Shown: positions 43,740-55,090 of the stretch, piece after piece | Numbering within the stretch: position 1 is the stretch's first letter | How the letters are laid out: the number at the start of each line of letters is the position of its first letter | Assembly (NCBI RefSeq): GCF_014066305.1 | Contig: NW_023501084.1 | Span: forward strand, 186,001-250,000 | DNA length: 64,000 bases | Reading direction: 5' to 3' | From: Letharia columbiana | Taxonomy: Eukaryota; Ascomycota; Lecanoromycetes; Lecanorales; Parmeliaceae | The notes under the pieces: generated by a model | What the model was told of the DNA's origin: nothing | The model's database searches: none | The model's input: only the letters and a program-made list of their open reading frames with translations | Position numbers and translations under genes: made by a program

Positions 43740-44024
43740 AATGAGATGGTGGCTATGTCTTCGTGTGGGTAGCAAAGGATGATACTCTTGTTCTGTCAAG
43801 AAAATGTTGTACTCGATTGAGTATTAGCGTAGCCCGCCTTGCAGTGTTCGAGGTCGGCCGATTGCCAATAAATTGCATACTTCTTGAATACGCTACTCGT
43901 AATTTACACAAGGCTTTCCTCCGCAGTTAAAGCAGCGATGAAGATTTCTCGACATCAACACTCCTGCTTTCGCCCTCCAGTCTGTAAGCTTCGGGCGTTG
44001 AAACTACATAAACTCACATAACAA

Positions 44025-45526
44025 ATGAGCCTCCAGACTTGCTGGCGCTGCATAGCCCGAGCTTCATGTCAACCATGCCCAACGCGCCGGCCCCCACAGC
44101 AGCTATGCACCCTCTACCCAGCATCGACAGCAGCTTTTACGACCAGCCCATTTCTAAGCGCCCTTCCACCGAAGAAGAAAGCCAAGTCTCCAATGGTAGA
44201 AGTGAACGTCAAAGGAGCCAAGAAGACCTTCACCAAGAAGAAAAAGAAGTTACAAAAGGTCGATAGAGGCAAAAAGCCAGCAGTTGGCGAACGCAAAGCT
44301 CTACGGAAGAGAGTCGTACTCAGTAACACCAACGCATTAGAAGTGGAAGGCTTGAAGGACATCACCGCTCAATCAATGATCGATGACAGTCTACGTGGGC
44401 ACGTCTTAGCTATACCAGGACCGGTGGTGGATCAATTGAGGGCTGTCGAGGCATTCAAGGTCACACAGGGATGGCCGCTGTTCAGGAGGCCGTCCATGCT
44501 GATCAGGAAGGATACGTTGGATATGGCGACGGAGATTGAAAATATAAGCCTGGGAATAGGGGACAAGACCATTAGACGGGTGTTTGTGGGGGAGAGAGGG
44601 AGCGGGAAGACGACGATGCTGCTGCAAGCTATGACGATGGCCTTTTTGAAAGACTGGGTCGTAATCAACATCCCACAAGGTACGCGGAGACTCGCTTTAC
44701 AGCATTGAGTCGATCCTTTCTTCCTTCGCTCTGCTGATCTTTCCCATTAGCCCAAGACCTCATCCTCGCCCAAACAGAGTACGGGCCCCTCCCCTCCACC
44801 ACCCCAACCCTCTACACCCAACGCACCTACACCGCCTCCCTCCTTAACGCCATATCCCGCGCAAACCCTATCCTCCAAACCCTACAGCTCTCCCAACCGC
44901 CTGCGGAAAATGAGATCCCTATTCCCGTTCCTCCGAACATCTCTCTCTCGCGTCTCGCTCTCCTCGGTGCTGAAGACCCTGAGATCGCTTGGCCCATATT
45001 CGAACTGCTATATCGGGAACTCACACTCCCGGACCGACCACCATTGTTGCTGTGTATGGATGGACTGGCGCATGCGATGAGGAACACCCATTACATATCG
45101 AACACGTATCAGCCAATCCACGCCCACCAATTCACCATCATCAAATGGTTCCTCGACCACCTCTCCGGTACCTCACCCCTCCCAAACGCCGGCCTCGTCC
45201 TCGCCTCGACCTCCGAATCCAACAGCCCCGTCGTCCCCGCCCTGAAACTCGCCCTCGGCCAACTCGAGGGCAACTCCGCCGTGCGGAAAGATCCCTTCGC
45301 CAAGTACGACGAGCGGGTCCTCGGGGTGTTCGAAGGGGGCGGGGTGGAGGTGAAGCGGATGGGCGGGCTGAGCAAGGAGGAGGCGAGGGGCTTGATGGAG
45401 TATTGGGCCCTCAGTGGCGTCGTGAGGCAGAGGGTTGACGACGGGTTCGTGGGGGAGAAATGGTGTCTGAGCGGCGGTGGCTGCGTGGGCGAGTTGGAAA
45501 GGGCGGTCGTCAGGATGAGGGTGTAG
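44025..45526 (+). CDS. RSM23: Mitochondrial small-subunit ribosomal protein mS29 (Rsm23/DAP3)
   Basis: P-loop GTP-binding protein of the mitoribosomal small subunit head. Exon 1 44025-44679, intron 44680-44750 (71 nt), exon 2 44751-45526; 476 residues. The N-terminus is Arg/Ser/Ala-rich without acidic residues, as expected for a mitochondrial presequence. The P-loop GERGSGKTTML lies near residue 190; downstream DWVVINIPQAQDLILAQTEY and the DAP3-type block PPLLLCMDGLAHAMRNTHY (Walker B region) match the family, as does the late segment MGGLSKEEARGLMEYWALSG. Splicing restores IPQ-AQDLILAQ exactly. Confidence 0.92.
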
Positions 45527-46503
45527 TACATGTGCGACTTGTAGTACAGAATATGGATCGGGCTTTGGGATGGTTGTTGCAGCTCTATCTACATATTGTA
45601 CAGCATTCATCGCACAGAAAAGATCCGCCCATCATGCACACACTTTTTTTTTTAAAAAAAAGGCTTCATAATATATCCCAGTCAGTCAACCAACCACCCC
45701 GATGATCCTTAACGGTCCATCTATCTACGACCGAGGCATCGCGACGTCGAATTTCTCATCCACGACCCAGCTCGCCCTCCTGCCCCTTTCCCTTCCCTTT
45801 TTCCCGGAGCAGAAACGAACGGAGCGGCCAGGAACCCCAATCATGATAAGCCTAGAGAGTGCAGCAGGTCAAGTCTACCGAGGGCGTTGGATCATCTAAA
45901 AAAAAAGGGGGGGGGGGGGTTGGGAGAATAATCTGCCGAGAGCACCGGGTCAAGGGAATGCAGGGAGGGGATGGATGATAGTGTGTAGAATAGATTATCT
46001 CAATTGAGTGAAAACCCGGCTCTGCTTGGTAGGATATCATACAACGACGCCTTTTTCGAAAATCGCGCTCATGCCAATCTCATCCGTCGGCCGCCCGTAG
46101 GGGCCGACGTGAGGATCAATCAAACCCGCGGGGTAAACGTAGGACTATTTGGTATCTGATAGCCAAACTCAAGGACTCGCTGGGACCAATGATAAAGGGG
46201 TCGCGCCCCGGGAGGAAAGTGAAGCCGGTACCGACGGTGGGTAAACGGGCTAGGATATCTGTTCGCTCAGGCTGAGATGCCTGCTCAGTCGCCTCAAGAC
46301 TGCGGAAGATTAATGAATAAGACAGTGTTTAGAATGGAAAAAATGATGGATGCCGCCGTGTTGTGACTCCTGTTCCCGTTGCGGACATTTGCGTGGCCGC
46401 GAAGGGTCACCGAAGGTAGCGTCATTGCGTAAGATGGACACCGTGGATGGTGTTTCCGAAAAGGTTGCATCCCGTGTACAGATGTGTATTATTGGTCGGA
46501 TGC
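45527..46503. other. Convergent 3' flanks
   Basis: About 980 bp between RSM23 and the RhoGAP gene, whose 3' ends face each other. Holds homopolymer runs (T/A near 45645-45661; A then G near 45898-45920) and no gene that I can see. Confidence 0.5.
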
Positions 46504-48672
46504 TCAATGGCTCATGTTAATAGGAGATAAGGGCATGACAGGCGCCAGCTCTGGTAATCGTGTCCTGCTTGTTGTATGTGCGTAGCCATTCTGGTTGCCT
46601 CCTTCCTCAGAGGTTGTAGATCCCGATGAGTGGTCGTCGCTGACTTTGATGAGTGACAGTGGCGGTGGTCTCATCTGATGAGAACGTCCCCCCAACGAAG
46701 GCTTATGGCTGCTTGAGGAAGCCAACGAGCGCTCCTCAGCAACAGCTGTTGACCCGCTTGAGCTGTTTCCACCACTGCCTGCGCCGCTACCACTTGACGA
46801 GGGTAGACCGCCGTTAAGGACCCCATACTCCGCTTCAAGGGCGTCCTTCTCCGTCCAGCATCCCTGCCAGCAGTTGCGCCAATCTTGAACGAGGAAGTGG
46901 AAACAAAGTGCGTCGATTTTGAGGGCAGGCTGGAAGCAGATGCAGAGGTTGCCGTAAGTCATCTTGTTCTTGGCGGAGTAGGCTGTGAGGAGGCTAAGAT
47001 GGCAGGTGATTGCGAAGAGCAAATAGTAGTTCCATGGAGGAAGCGACGAAAGCTCATCTTTCAAGAGTTGTGGGACTTCTGTGGCTCCTGCACATTGCTC
47101 AGCAACTCTAGCTTGGACATCCTTTGGTAAGATCTCGGACGGAAGCTCGCGAAGCCAAGCTTTGAACATAGACCCAATGATGTTGATGTCGTAGAGTTCT
47201 TCCTCGTCGAAAAGATTAATGTCGCTCTCTGCGTTGCTGTTAGCTGGATACGCTACAGAACAGTCCATGACTACCACTTGCCTTGATCAAAGCGCTTCTG
47301 CCAATGACGGATCTGCACATCGCTGCCTGGTACTCTATAGAGGCCTTCTTCTTCGCATCCTCGGAAGTTCAGATAGCTACCGCAGCGTTAGCCTTATGCT
47401 TCAGTTTTGGACTTGAGGTAGACTGACTCAATGCATCGCCAGGGTAAGGCAGGCATCCAAAACTCTGTCTTATCTTTCGAGTCCTCGAGCCGTCTGGCTA
47501 TGCGCGTACGTCGAGTTTGATCGATGAGAGGTAGATTGATGACACGTAAGACGTAACGCTCCTCTTCTTTTGCGTTGCTGCTGCCGCTTCGAGCGATCTT
47601 CCCAAGGATTCCCTTGCCTGCTTTGCCAAGGCCGTCTGCAGCTTTGCTAGAGGTGTTTTTGATATTAGAGAAGATGTGAGATCCGCCATGTGCTCCACCG
47701 CTTTCACGGAAGACTCTGGAATTAGAAGTCGACAGCCCTTGACCAGAAGGTCTGTCCTCACGACGTGGGCCAAGGTTTTCTTGACTATTATTAGATTGGG
47801 GCTGGCGGTCCGCAGAACGATTGCGTGTATTGGAATTCATCATGTCACGCAGTGAACGGTCCTGTTGCAGTGGTGCCGTTTTCGGAGCTCTCTGATTGTC
47901 CTCGGCCTGACTAGAGCCGTCGTATTGTACCATGATTTCTGGATTCGTAGTAAGGATTGGCGTCGTCGGCTTTGACTTCCTAGGTCCATCGTCCATACGA
48001 ATTGATCGTGTGCGAGTCAGGAAGCCACCGAATTTTGGCTTGGGCTTTCTCCCTTGCAACGGCTCAGTTGGACTGGCTGCATTGCTGCTATCTAATTGCG
48101 CAGAAGTTTCCACTGGACGGCGAGCAACTGTTTGTTCCTGGATATGGCGACCTTAGGCAAAGTCAGTACCTGATCCTTTGTAGGTCCGGAATGAACAGCC
48201 TACCCTCACGATCTTCTGTTACGCTGCTCTGTAAGGTCAATAGACTCAACTCAGGAGTTGATCCTGTAGCCTTGCGTAGGGAGTATAGCGACTTCTCAGT
48301 CGAATCAACATTGCTTCTTGCTGTATCTTCAGACACGTGTCGTATAGTCGGTTCCATATTGTACACTTTGTTCGAGGACTTGGAAGCCTTCATGTTTGAG
48401 AAGAAGCCTTTTGATGGCTCACGGGCATGGTTTGGCGTGGCTTTTGGTGAAGATGGGAATGGTGGTAGTGATGTGAGATCTGGTGAATTTGATGGATCTT
48501 CTACAGAGTGAGGTTCCAAAGGTTGTGCGTTCTCGGCGCTACTAGTGTGCAAATTTTTCGGCGACGGTGATGTGCTCCCCCTATCCGTGGACGATGTGAT
48601 GGTCCTGCTGACCGGCGATGCACTTTTTGGCAAGGGTAAGGACAGAGAGGCCGGTCTAGTTATCTTCTTCAT
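46504..48672 (-). CDS. RhoGAP domain protein
   Basis: GTPase-activating protein for a Rho-family GTPase, so likely a regulator of polarity, actin or wall growth. Exons 48672-48204, 48127-47428, 47376-47282 and 47228-46504; 662 residues. The first 310 residues are disordered and Ser/Pro-rich. The GAP domain starts around LPLIDQTRRTRIARR; exon 3 carries the arginine finger GCEEEGLYRVPGS and HWQKRFDQ, and exon 4 begins with SDINLFDEEELYDINIIG followed by SMFKAWLRELPSEILP and NKMTYGNLCICFQPAL, all standard RhoGAP blocks. The tail is Ser/Gly-rich. The third intron (47229-47281, 53 nt) uses a GC donor (GCAAGT) with a good branch (AGCTAAC) and CGCAG acceptor; no GT alternative keeps the frame. Other introns are 76 nt (ends less sure) and 51 nt. 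No PH, LIM or BAR domain is visible. Confidence 0.88.
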
Positions 48673-50215
48673 ATCTTATATCAGGCCGGTAAAGCGTCTC
48701 ATGAAGAATGTCTTGGCTTGTAGGACAAAGAGATAGTAAAGCAGGTAGCGTGTCTCGGTTCACTTGGAAAACCCAGTCAGGCACCTGTTTCAGTTTCCTG
48801 CCTCACCATATAATCTACCATGGGACATGTCAGCACGACAATTGTCTCAATATCCTAGCAGGGTGAATATCCATTGCAGATGGTAGATAAGACTTCCGGG
48901 AAACACCTTACCACTGAAACCCTTATTCAATAACAACGCCCCATACCTCACTCCCAATCCTCGCTTGTTCAGAACGCCCACAGGTGCCAAGTTGAACGGC
49001 TCCGCTAGCCTAGCCGTAAGACCTTTATGTATTCTTTCTGTTATCAGCCAAAGCTTTTAATTGCCAGGCAGTGTTCTAAGAAGGTCTCACGGTAGACTTT
49101 GGTGGGACGAGAGGGATGAGAGATGAAGCACCAGGCGGTCTGTCTGGAGTCTTTTGAAGATTTCTGCCGCAAGACCGAGCATTAGCGATGTGTCTTCCAA
49201 TGATTAGGCTCCGCTTCCAGAAAAGAAACTCGGTGCTGCTGTATGTCTGCATGACACTACATCGCTCCACGGGCTATCCGTACAGTTCGAGCGTTATGGA
49301 AGGGAAAGAATAAATCGAGTCATACCCAACGCATGAGATTCCTCCCCTCGGGCCTTGAGCTCCTCCAATGCTCCAACTGATCAATCTTCTCCCGGGCCAA
49401 AATCGATGGGCAAAAGGTTCGAGGCGGCTCGACTTGTGGGCAATGACAGGCTGGTCTCCAGAGATTGAGGTGAAGGGCAGTGTAGAATACAACAAGGATC
49501 CAAAAATGTCAAGAACCTCAGACAGACGACCAGCGTCCGTATGGAATTTGCGGCTCTTTATGCAGTGGGATGCAGTAGCGTAAGCTCGATTCGTCAATGA
49601 ATCGCAGCGAGGATCTCGGCCGGCGGCCGGGTTCCTAGAGGATCCAAAGACAGTTGCGGTGCTACCCTGAACATGTATATTGTATGCCACCAAATTTGAT
49701 GTATACACTTTTTTGCAGTGTGAAGAAAGAGTCAAAGATATTGTTTTGATGAGTGCAAAAAAGACAAGCTGTTGTAAAGGGTCTCTTTTCGCTGAATGCT
49801 GCTGAATGCTGATTTCTGGCGGGGAATAGACACGGCTTGGAATGTTTCCTTTAAACTTTCCTTGTCCCGAGGCGTCCCCTGAAAAGTAGGCTAATGCAGG
49901 GCATAACTTTCTTAGCGTAATTACCTTACCATGTTACCTTGTCCTTGGTCTTACCCACTCTTTTCAACTGCCAATCAAACCTTTTTCCGCTCGCTCGCTT
50001 GTTTCATCTCTCTCTCCATCATCCATCCACGATACATGTATCAAATCTAGCGGTCAGATAATCTCATCGAAACCCATTGCATTTTACCTTTCCCTTTTTT
50101 ATAAATGTTTTTTTTTTTTATCTTCATCTTCATCTTCATCTTCATCTTCATCTTCAACAACCAACCATCATCATCTGATCCGATAGCACTATCATCCAGG
50201 AGTATACACACTATC
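48673..50215. other. Divergent promoter region of RhoGAP and BET2
   Basis: About 1.5 kb between two start codons pointing away from each other. Short ORFs only. The BET2-proximal part is T/C-rich and has a hexanucleotide repeat. Confidence 0.5.
50108..50156. repeat. T12 run and (TTCATC)n hexanucleotide repeat in BET2 leader
   Basis: A T run (50108-50119) followed by about six TTCATC units (50120-50156), 60-108 bp upstream of the BET2 ATG. It is open in frame with a weak upstream ATG at 50105, but homology starts only at 50216. Confidence 0.85.
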
Positions 50216-51455
50216 ATGTCACTGGTTTCTGGTCCGGGAAGAGGGGGTGCGTCCGCTGGTGGTCATGTGCCAGACGAACTCAAACTGGTGGTGGAAAAGC
50301 ACGTGGAGTACATTCAGAGCCTGGACACCGTACGTCCTGCAGCAACCACTCAGGAACGACGCGGAAGCTCATTCGCTGACAGCGGCAAGATGAGCTGGAA
50401 TATTGGCTGACGGAACACCTGCGTTTGAATGGCGTCTATTGGGGGCTGACAGCTCTACATCTACTCGGCCATCCCGACGCCTTATCTCGTCTCGCAACCA
50501 TCGACTTTATCCTCTCCTGTCAACACGAAAATGGTGGCTTCGGAGCGGCTCCCGGTCACGATGCCCACATGCTTTACACCGTGAGCGCAGTCCAGATTCT
50601 CGGCACCGTCGATGCACTAGAAGAGCTAGATCGGCGTGGGAAAGCTGGAACGGAGAAGGTTGGCAAATGTGGGCTTGAATCATATATTGAACAAGAGTGA
50701 TGCTGAAAAGAAATGTACAGACATTGCAGACCTACAGAATCAAGAGACGGGGTCCTTTGCCGGAGATCAGTGGGGCGAAACAGATACTCGCTTTCTGTAC
50801 GGGGCCTTGAACGCTCTTTCACTCCTCCACATGCTTCGCCTCGTCAATGTCTCCAAGGCAGTCACTCATATACAAGCCTGCGCAAACTTCGACGGTGGAT
50901 ATGGAGTCAGCCCTGGTGCAGAATCCCATGCGGGCCAAATTTTCACCTGCGTGGCGGCGTTGGCGATAGTTGGTCGACTCGATTTGGTAGATAAGGACCG
51001 GCTTGGCGGTTGGCTCAGCGAACGGCAGGTCCCAAACGGCGGTCTCAACGGCAGACCAGAGAAGGTGGAGGATGTGTGCTACAGCTGGTGGGTAGGCAGT
51101 AGTTTGGCTATGATTGATCGTCTTCATTGGATCAACGGAGACAAGCTAGCCCAGTTTATTCTCCGATGCCAGGTGAGCATCTTTGACCTCATGGGTCTAG
51201 AATGATTTATTCTAACCTGTCCATAGGATCCAGAGAAAGGCGGCATTGCGGACAGACCAGGGGACATGGTGGATGTATTTCACACCCACTTCGGCATTGC
51301 AGGTCTGAGCTTGATCGGCTTTCCAGGGCTGATAGCAGTTGATCCGATATAGTGAGCCTTACTCACCTATGATTCATGTTACTGGGAATTGATTCGGCTA
51401 CAGTTGCATGCCTCGAGAAGTAACCAAACGTCTACTGAGCAAGCTCAATACTTGA
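50216..51455 (+). CDS. BET2: Rab geranylgeranyltransferase beta subunit
   Basis: Catalytic beta subunit of geranylgeranyltransferase II, which prenylates Rab GTPases. Five exons: 50216-50329, 50383-50668, 50721-51172, 51227-51351 and 51404-51455; introns 53, 52, 54 and 52 nt; 342 residues. All prenyltransferase repeats are visible: [70 protein letters not shown] and [19 protein letters not shown]. Zinc ligands are the Asp and Cys of EDVCYSWW and the second His of VFHTHFG. The last exon supplies the conserved end ([15 protein letters not shown]), so the TAG seen if exon 4 is read through is intronic. Confidence 0.95.
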
Positions 51456-52086
51456 CAGGTATGGAGGTATCTAGAGGGGTAGGTGTGAACTCGAATGGTG
51501 GTGGACCCAGCTGTGCAAGAAATCAAAGGTCCAAGTTGCTCCAATTTGGACATTCGATGGGGTCGCGACTCTATCTTTTGGTCGGCGTCGAGGGCCGCTT
51601 CCCAAAGATGTCGGACATTGACAGGTCAGCTGCAAAGCGGAATGCCACAAAGTGGTGTTTTCCTTTGATGTGCACGTACAATTGGACCTCCTTCTCAATT
51701 CCCCTGCCACCAAAGTCGTAAATTGATCATGATGGCAAATGATATGAGGTTGCAGGCGTCAGAAGCCATAGCCTTACAATTACGAACATGCCTGCTCATT
51801 GAGACTGGATGAGACGTGCCTTCCCTTAGAAATTTTGCAAAAGCGAACGAAGTCTTGGCGCTAATTCTTGCCTGATGCCCATTTCTCCTTCACTTCGTTG
51901 CGCCTTTCCTCTTGCTTTTGCTCACATCAACCTATCTATCACTCACTCTTTTCTGGGGAAGGGCATTCACCACCTTCAGCAATCATTGTCACCTCGTTGT
52001 TTCCTCTACACATTGATTGTCGAGGTCCACTGCTGTTGCAACAACCTGTCCCCCTGCGTCTTGCTACAAAGTCAGTTGCAACCATC
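51456..52086. other. Intergenic, nothing recognised
   Basis: About 630 bp. The part from 51,870 on is an open frame continuous with the next gene but is T/C-rich and looks like its leader. Confidence 0.5.
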
Positions 52087-54057
52087 ATGACTTCCATTCC
52101 ACTGCTTTGCAAAATCTGCCCCAAGGATCCAGAATTCAGCGACATCTCCCATCTACTCACTCACGTCGCTTCCAAAGGCCATCTTGCACAGGAATTGAAA
52201 GCGAAGGTTCGTAGCCGTCAAGATGCCTCAATCCGCGAAAAGCTCGACGCGTACGACCGTTGGTACGAGAAGTATCAACTCGAAAAGTTGTTATCCCAAC
52301 GTCTCATTCTCAGGGAATCCAAAGACACCAGTAGCAGAGCCAAACGCTCTGTCAAATCGCCTCCTTCAGCCTCAGCCCAGACCGTAAGGCCGCGCAAGAG
52401 GCGTGCCAAAACCTCTGAAAAACTCCCTGAAGCAAGTCCCGTCAAGTCCGAAGAGCCACCTATCGACCCTCAGCTTTCTTGGTTCCCACCCTCGAGTCCA
52501 TCGCCCTTTCTTAGTCTATCAGGGCACGGCGGGCTGCCACAGCATGACCAGGCTTTCGACCACCGGTACCATATCCCTCGGATGTGTGAGGAACAGGATG
52601 TTAACGCAAACCGTCGAGCGGACATAGCATCTACACCCTCAAGGATTCCAAGCGGTCAGAAGTTTCTCCAGGATCCTGGCCCGGGTACGGATAGCGAGAA
52701 CGACTACTTCAATACATTCATTCGCAGCCCAACTAGGACAGCATACCCCGACCCCTCCGACATTCTCGGTGATCCTTTTGGCTTTTCGCCTCCTCAGACG
52801 GTTGAGCAGGCAGGGGAATATGCCAACTCGACACCTGACCCCAATTGCCGAAAAATTGAGAAAGTAGAATCCATACAGCCACCACTACTCAAAGGAGTCA
52901 AGTGGCCTGGTATGTCCATCTTCGACTCTGCCAGCTTAGAGGCACAACGCCTCCGCAATCAGAAGAAGGACGGCTCTATACTGGAGCAGATGGAGCACAA
53001 CTCGGGTGTGGTTGAGCAGATGGAGCGAATTTACTGGCCAGACGGATCATTGAAACTGGAACGGCTTATCACTGGCAATGTGGAGAGCAGCCCACTCAAG
53101 GAACCTACACCTCCGCCAAAGCGACAGCGCACCAAAGCCAAGAAGACTCTGCTTACAGACATCAGCACCAACGCTCCAAGACCGACTCGCCGAGCACGTA
53201 AGGCACCAGGCCAGTTTCCCGCTACACAAGCTTCCGACCTACGCAGTATTTCCAAAAAGGCACTTGCCACATTGGATCCTCCACCGCCCCGGTTCGTTTA
53301 CCCCAGGACTGCTCACATGGGCTACGATGCAGCCAATGAAGAAGATTTGGAGCGACGATTGACGAGTGGAAATTTTGGCAACAGTCGTCGGCAGGCATTC
53401 GACGTTTTCAACGATAATGTGGCCACAGGGGGTTTGGAAAGTGCAACCCCAGGAACACGTCCAGCGAAGCCCAACGCCAAGACAGAAGGCTATCCCTTCT
53501 TGCACAATACACACGGTCACCAGGGTCCTCCCCACTCGCAAGCGGATGGCCTTTCAGCTTGGAGAAATCCGTTCGCGCCCTTGAAGTCGTCTGCCGGAAA
53601 TCAAAAACGAGTTCAGCCCGACGGACTGCCCTGGGACGCTCAGCTCAGGTCCTTTGCAAACAGCTCTAAGCCATCTACCGCGGAAGAGGACAGTGAGAAT
53701 ATCGAACCAATTCTAGATGGCGATGGGCGGGTTGATGATCAAGTCTCACAGGCCCACAATGGGAGGATCACCCAGCGCTATTTTTCCGTCACAGGAAACC
53801 AGCCTCCTCAGTTCTTCAACTCCTTACCACCTCACATGGACTTTGGTGGTCTTGCGGAGCCGAAATACCCCGGATCTACACTCAACTTGTTGAATCCATA
53901 TCTTCGCCAGCACCACCTTCCACCACAGTATCCTCCCGTGCTCTTTCACCACCCAGCTTCTCCATTATTTGCGAGCCGTCAGGATGACATCGGCAAGTCT
54001 GGGCGGCTAGCATTAGCCGAGGATGAGGATAGCAATGAGGCCAAAGGCCTTTTATAA
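52087..54057 (+). CDS. Unrecognised nuclear-type protein with N-terminal C2H2 finger
   Basis: Intronless, 656 residues from ATG at 52087 (MTSIPLLCKICPKDPEF); an in-frame extension upstream to 51868 is possible but T/C-rich and not protein-like. The N-terminus has one zinc-finger pattern, CKICPKDPEFSDISHLLTH...H, resembling matrin/U1-type C2H2 fingers, then a helical segment (REKLDAYDRWYEKYQLEKLL). The rest is low complexity and rich in Pro, Ser and Lys/Arg, with basic clusters (RPRKRRAKT, PKRQRTKAKK, PTRRARKAPG) that could be nuclear signals, and short conserved-looking islands (GVKWPGMSIFDSA, MERIYWPDGSL, NPFAPLK). I do not recognise the family. Nucleic-acid binding is a guess from the finger. 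Confidence 0.75.
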   Translation: MTSIPLLCKICPKDPEFSDISHLLTHVASKGHLAQELKAKVRSRQDASIREKLDAYDRWYEKYQLEKLLSQRLILRESKDTSSRAKRSVKSPPSASAQTVRPRKRRAKTSEKLPEASPVKSEEPPIDPQLSWFPPSSPSPFLSLSGHGGLPQHDQAFDHRYHIPRMCEEQDVNANRRADIASTPSRIPSGQKFLQDPGPGTDSENDYFNTFIRSPTRTAYPDPSDILGDPFGFSPPQTVEQAGEYANSTPDPNCRKIEKVESIQPPLLKGVKWPGMSIFDSASLEAQRLRNQKKDGSILEQMEHNSGVVEQMERIYWPDGSLKLERLITGNVESSPLKEPTPPPKRQRTKAKKTLLTDISTNAPRPTRRARKAPGQFPATQASDLRSISKKALATLDPPPPRFVYPRTAHMGYDAANEEDLERRLTSGNFGNSRRQAFDVFNDNVATGGLESATPGTRPAKPNAKTEGYPFLHNTHGHQGPPHSQADGLSAWRNPFAPLKSSAGNQKRVQPDGLPWDAQLRSFANSSKPSTAEEDSENIEPILDGDGRVDDQVSQAHNGRITQRYFSVTGNQPPQFFNSLPPHMDFGGLAEPKYPGSTLNLLNPYLRQHHLPPQYPPVLFHHPASPLFASRQDDIGKSGRLALAEDEDSNEAKGLL

Positions 54058-55090
54058 AACACTCCTGTCTAAGGAAAGGCTTTAACGACTACGATTCGCA
54101 GTTCATGTACAACATACTACATCCTACATACAAGCAACCCTATTTGTGCTTTCCGTTGGCAGCTTTGGAGCCACAAGGTCTCTCGCCGCTGCAATGGAGA
54201 TTAGGACGTTTTTCGGCCGTGGGGTTCGGACAGAACAGCGGTAGCTATATCATTAAGAAGTCATCGTTTAGAGATTTGCTTGATTTGCTTCGATAGCGGG
54301 CATAGCTTGGACAGTATATATACACAAGAGATATGATAAGGCTAGAAACAATTATGCTGCAAAGCTTCCCTATCTTCTGCGTCCAATTAAAGATGGCGGT
54401 AACTTCAATCCAGAAGAGAATCTAGAGACTCGCCTTCCTTAGGGTAAATCAATGCGGTGTACGAGTAGAGCCCCTGATCCTGCCCGTCTAGCAAATCCGC
54501 AGGATTCATGACCGCGAACAGACATTGGGCATACTCCTGCTAAGCAGCAGAAAACAATGCTCGACACTCCCAAAGCCATATTTCATCCACCATATCAACA
54601 GTTCTAGCATACGTCTCACGGCTCCTACCGGTCGTGCTGACGCATGAGTGCACCATACTAAGCTATCGACGCTCTCGCTGATTAGGGAAGGCTCATGGTC
54701 GATCCGCCTGGGGTTTTTCCTAGTGATGGATGGATGGATGGATGGATGGAGAGCGCTGAATGAACGAACGGTTGCGTTAGTGACGGATGTGCCATTTCGT
54801 TTGAACTCGGGGCCTATCGAAGGGTTTTGGGTCAGGGGGTTCGGTATTGGGGATTTGCTCGCTCGGGTCGATGCTCGGGTTCTGGGGTTACCCTCGTCGC
54901 GCCGAGTCTACGGACGGGAGTGGAGCGCGAGATTGCGCCAGGCGGAGAGAAGGGTCCGGTTTCTCATCGCCAAGGTGCGGGACGTGTGCGATTTTTCTAG
55001 CGGGGTATCTCGTCCGAGGGTATTTCTCGCGGAATGAAGGCGCAGAGGGGCCGGGACGAGGGATGGAAGGGAGGTCGCTCTGCGAGAGAT
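54058..55090. other. Convergent 3' flanks, nothing recognised
   Basis: About 1 kb between the C2H2 gene and the first F-box gene. Overlapping ORFs at 54648-55152 on both strands look random. Includes a GATG microsatellite. Confidence 0.5.
54725..54750. repeat. (GATG)n microsatellite
   Basis: About six GATG units, the same motif as at 29456. Confidence 0.85.
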
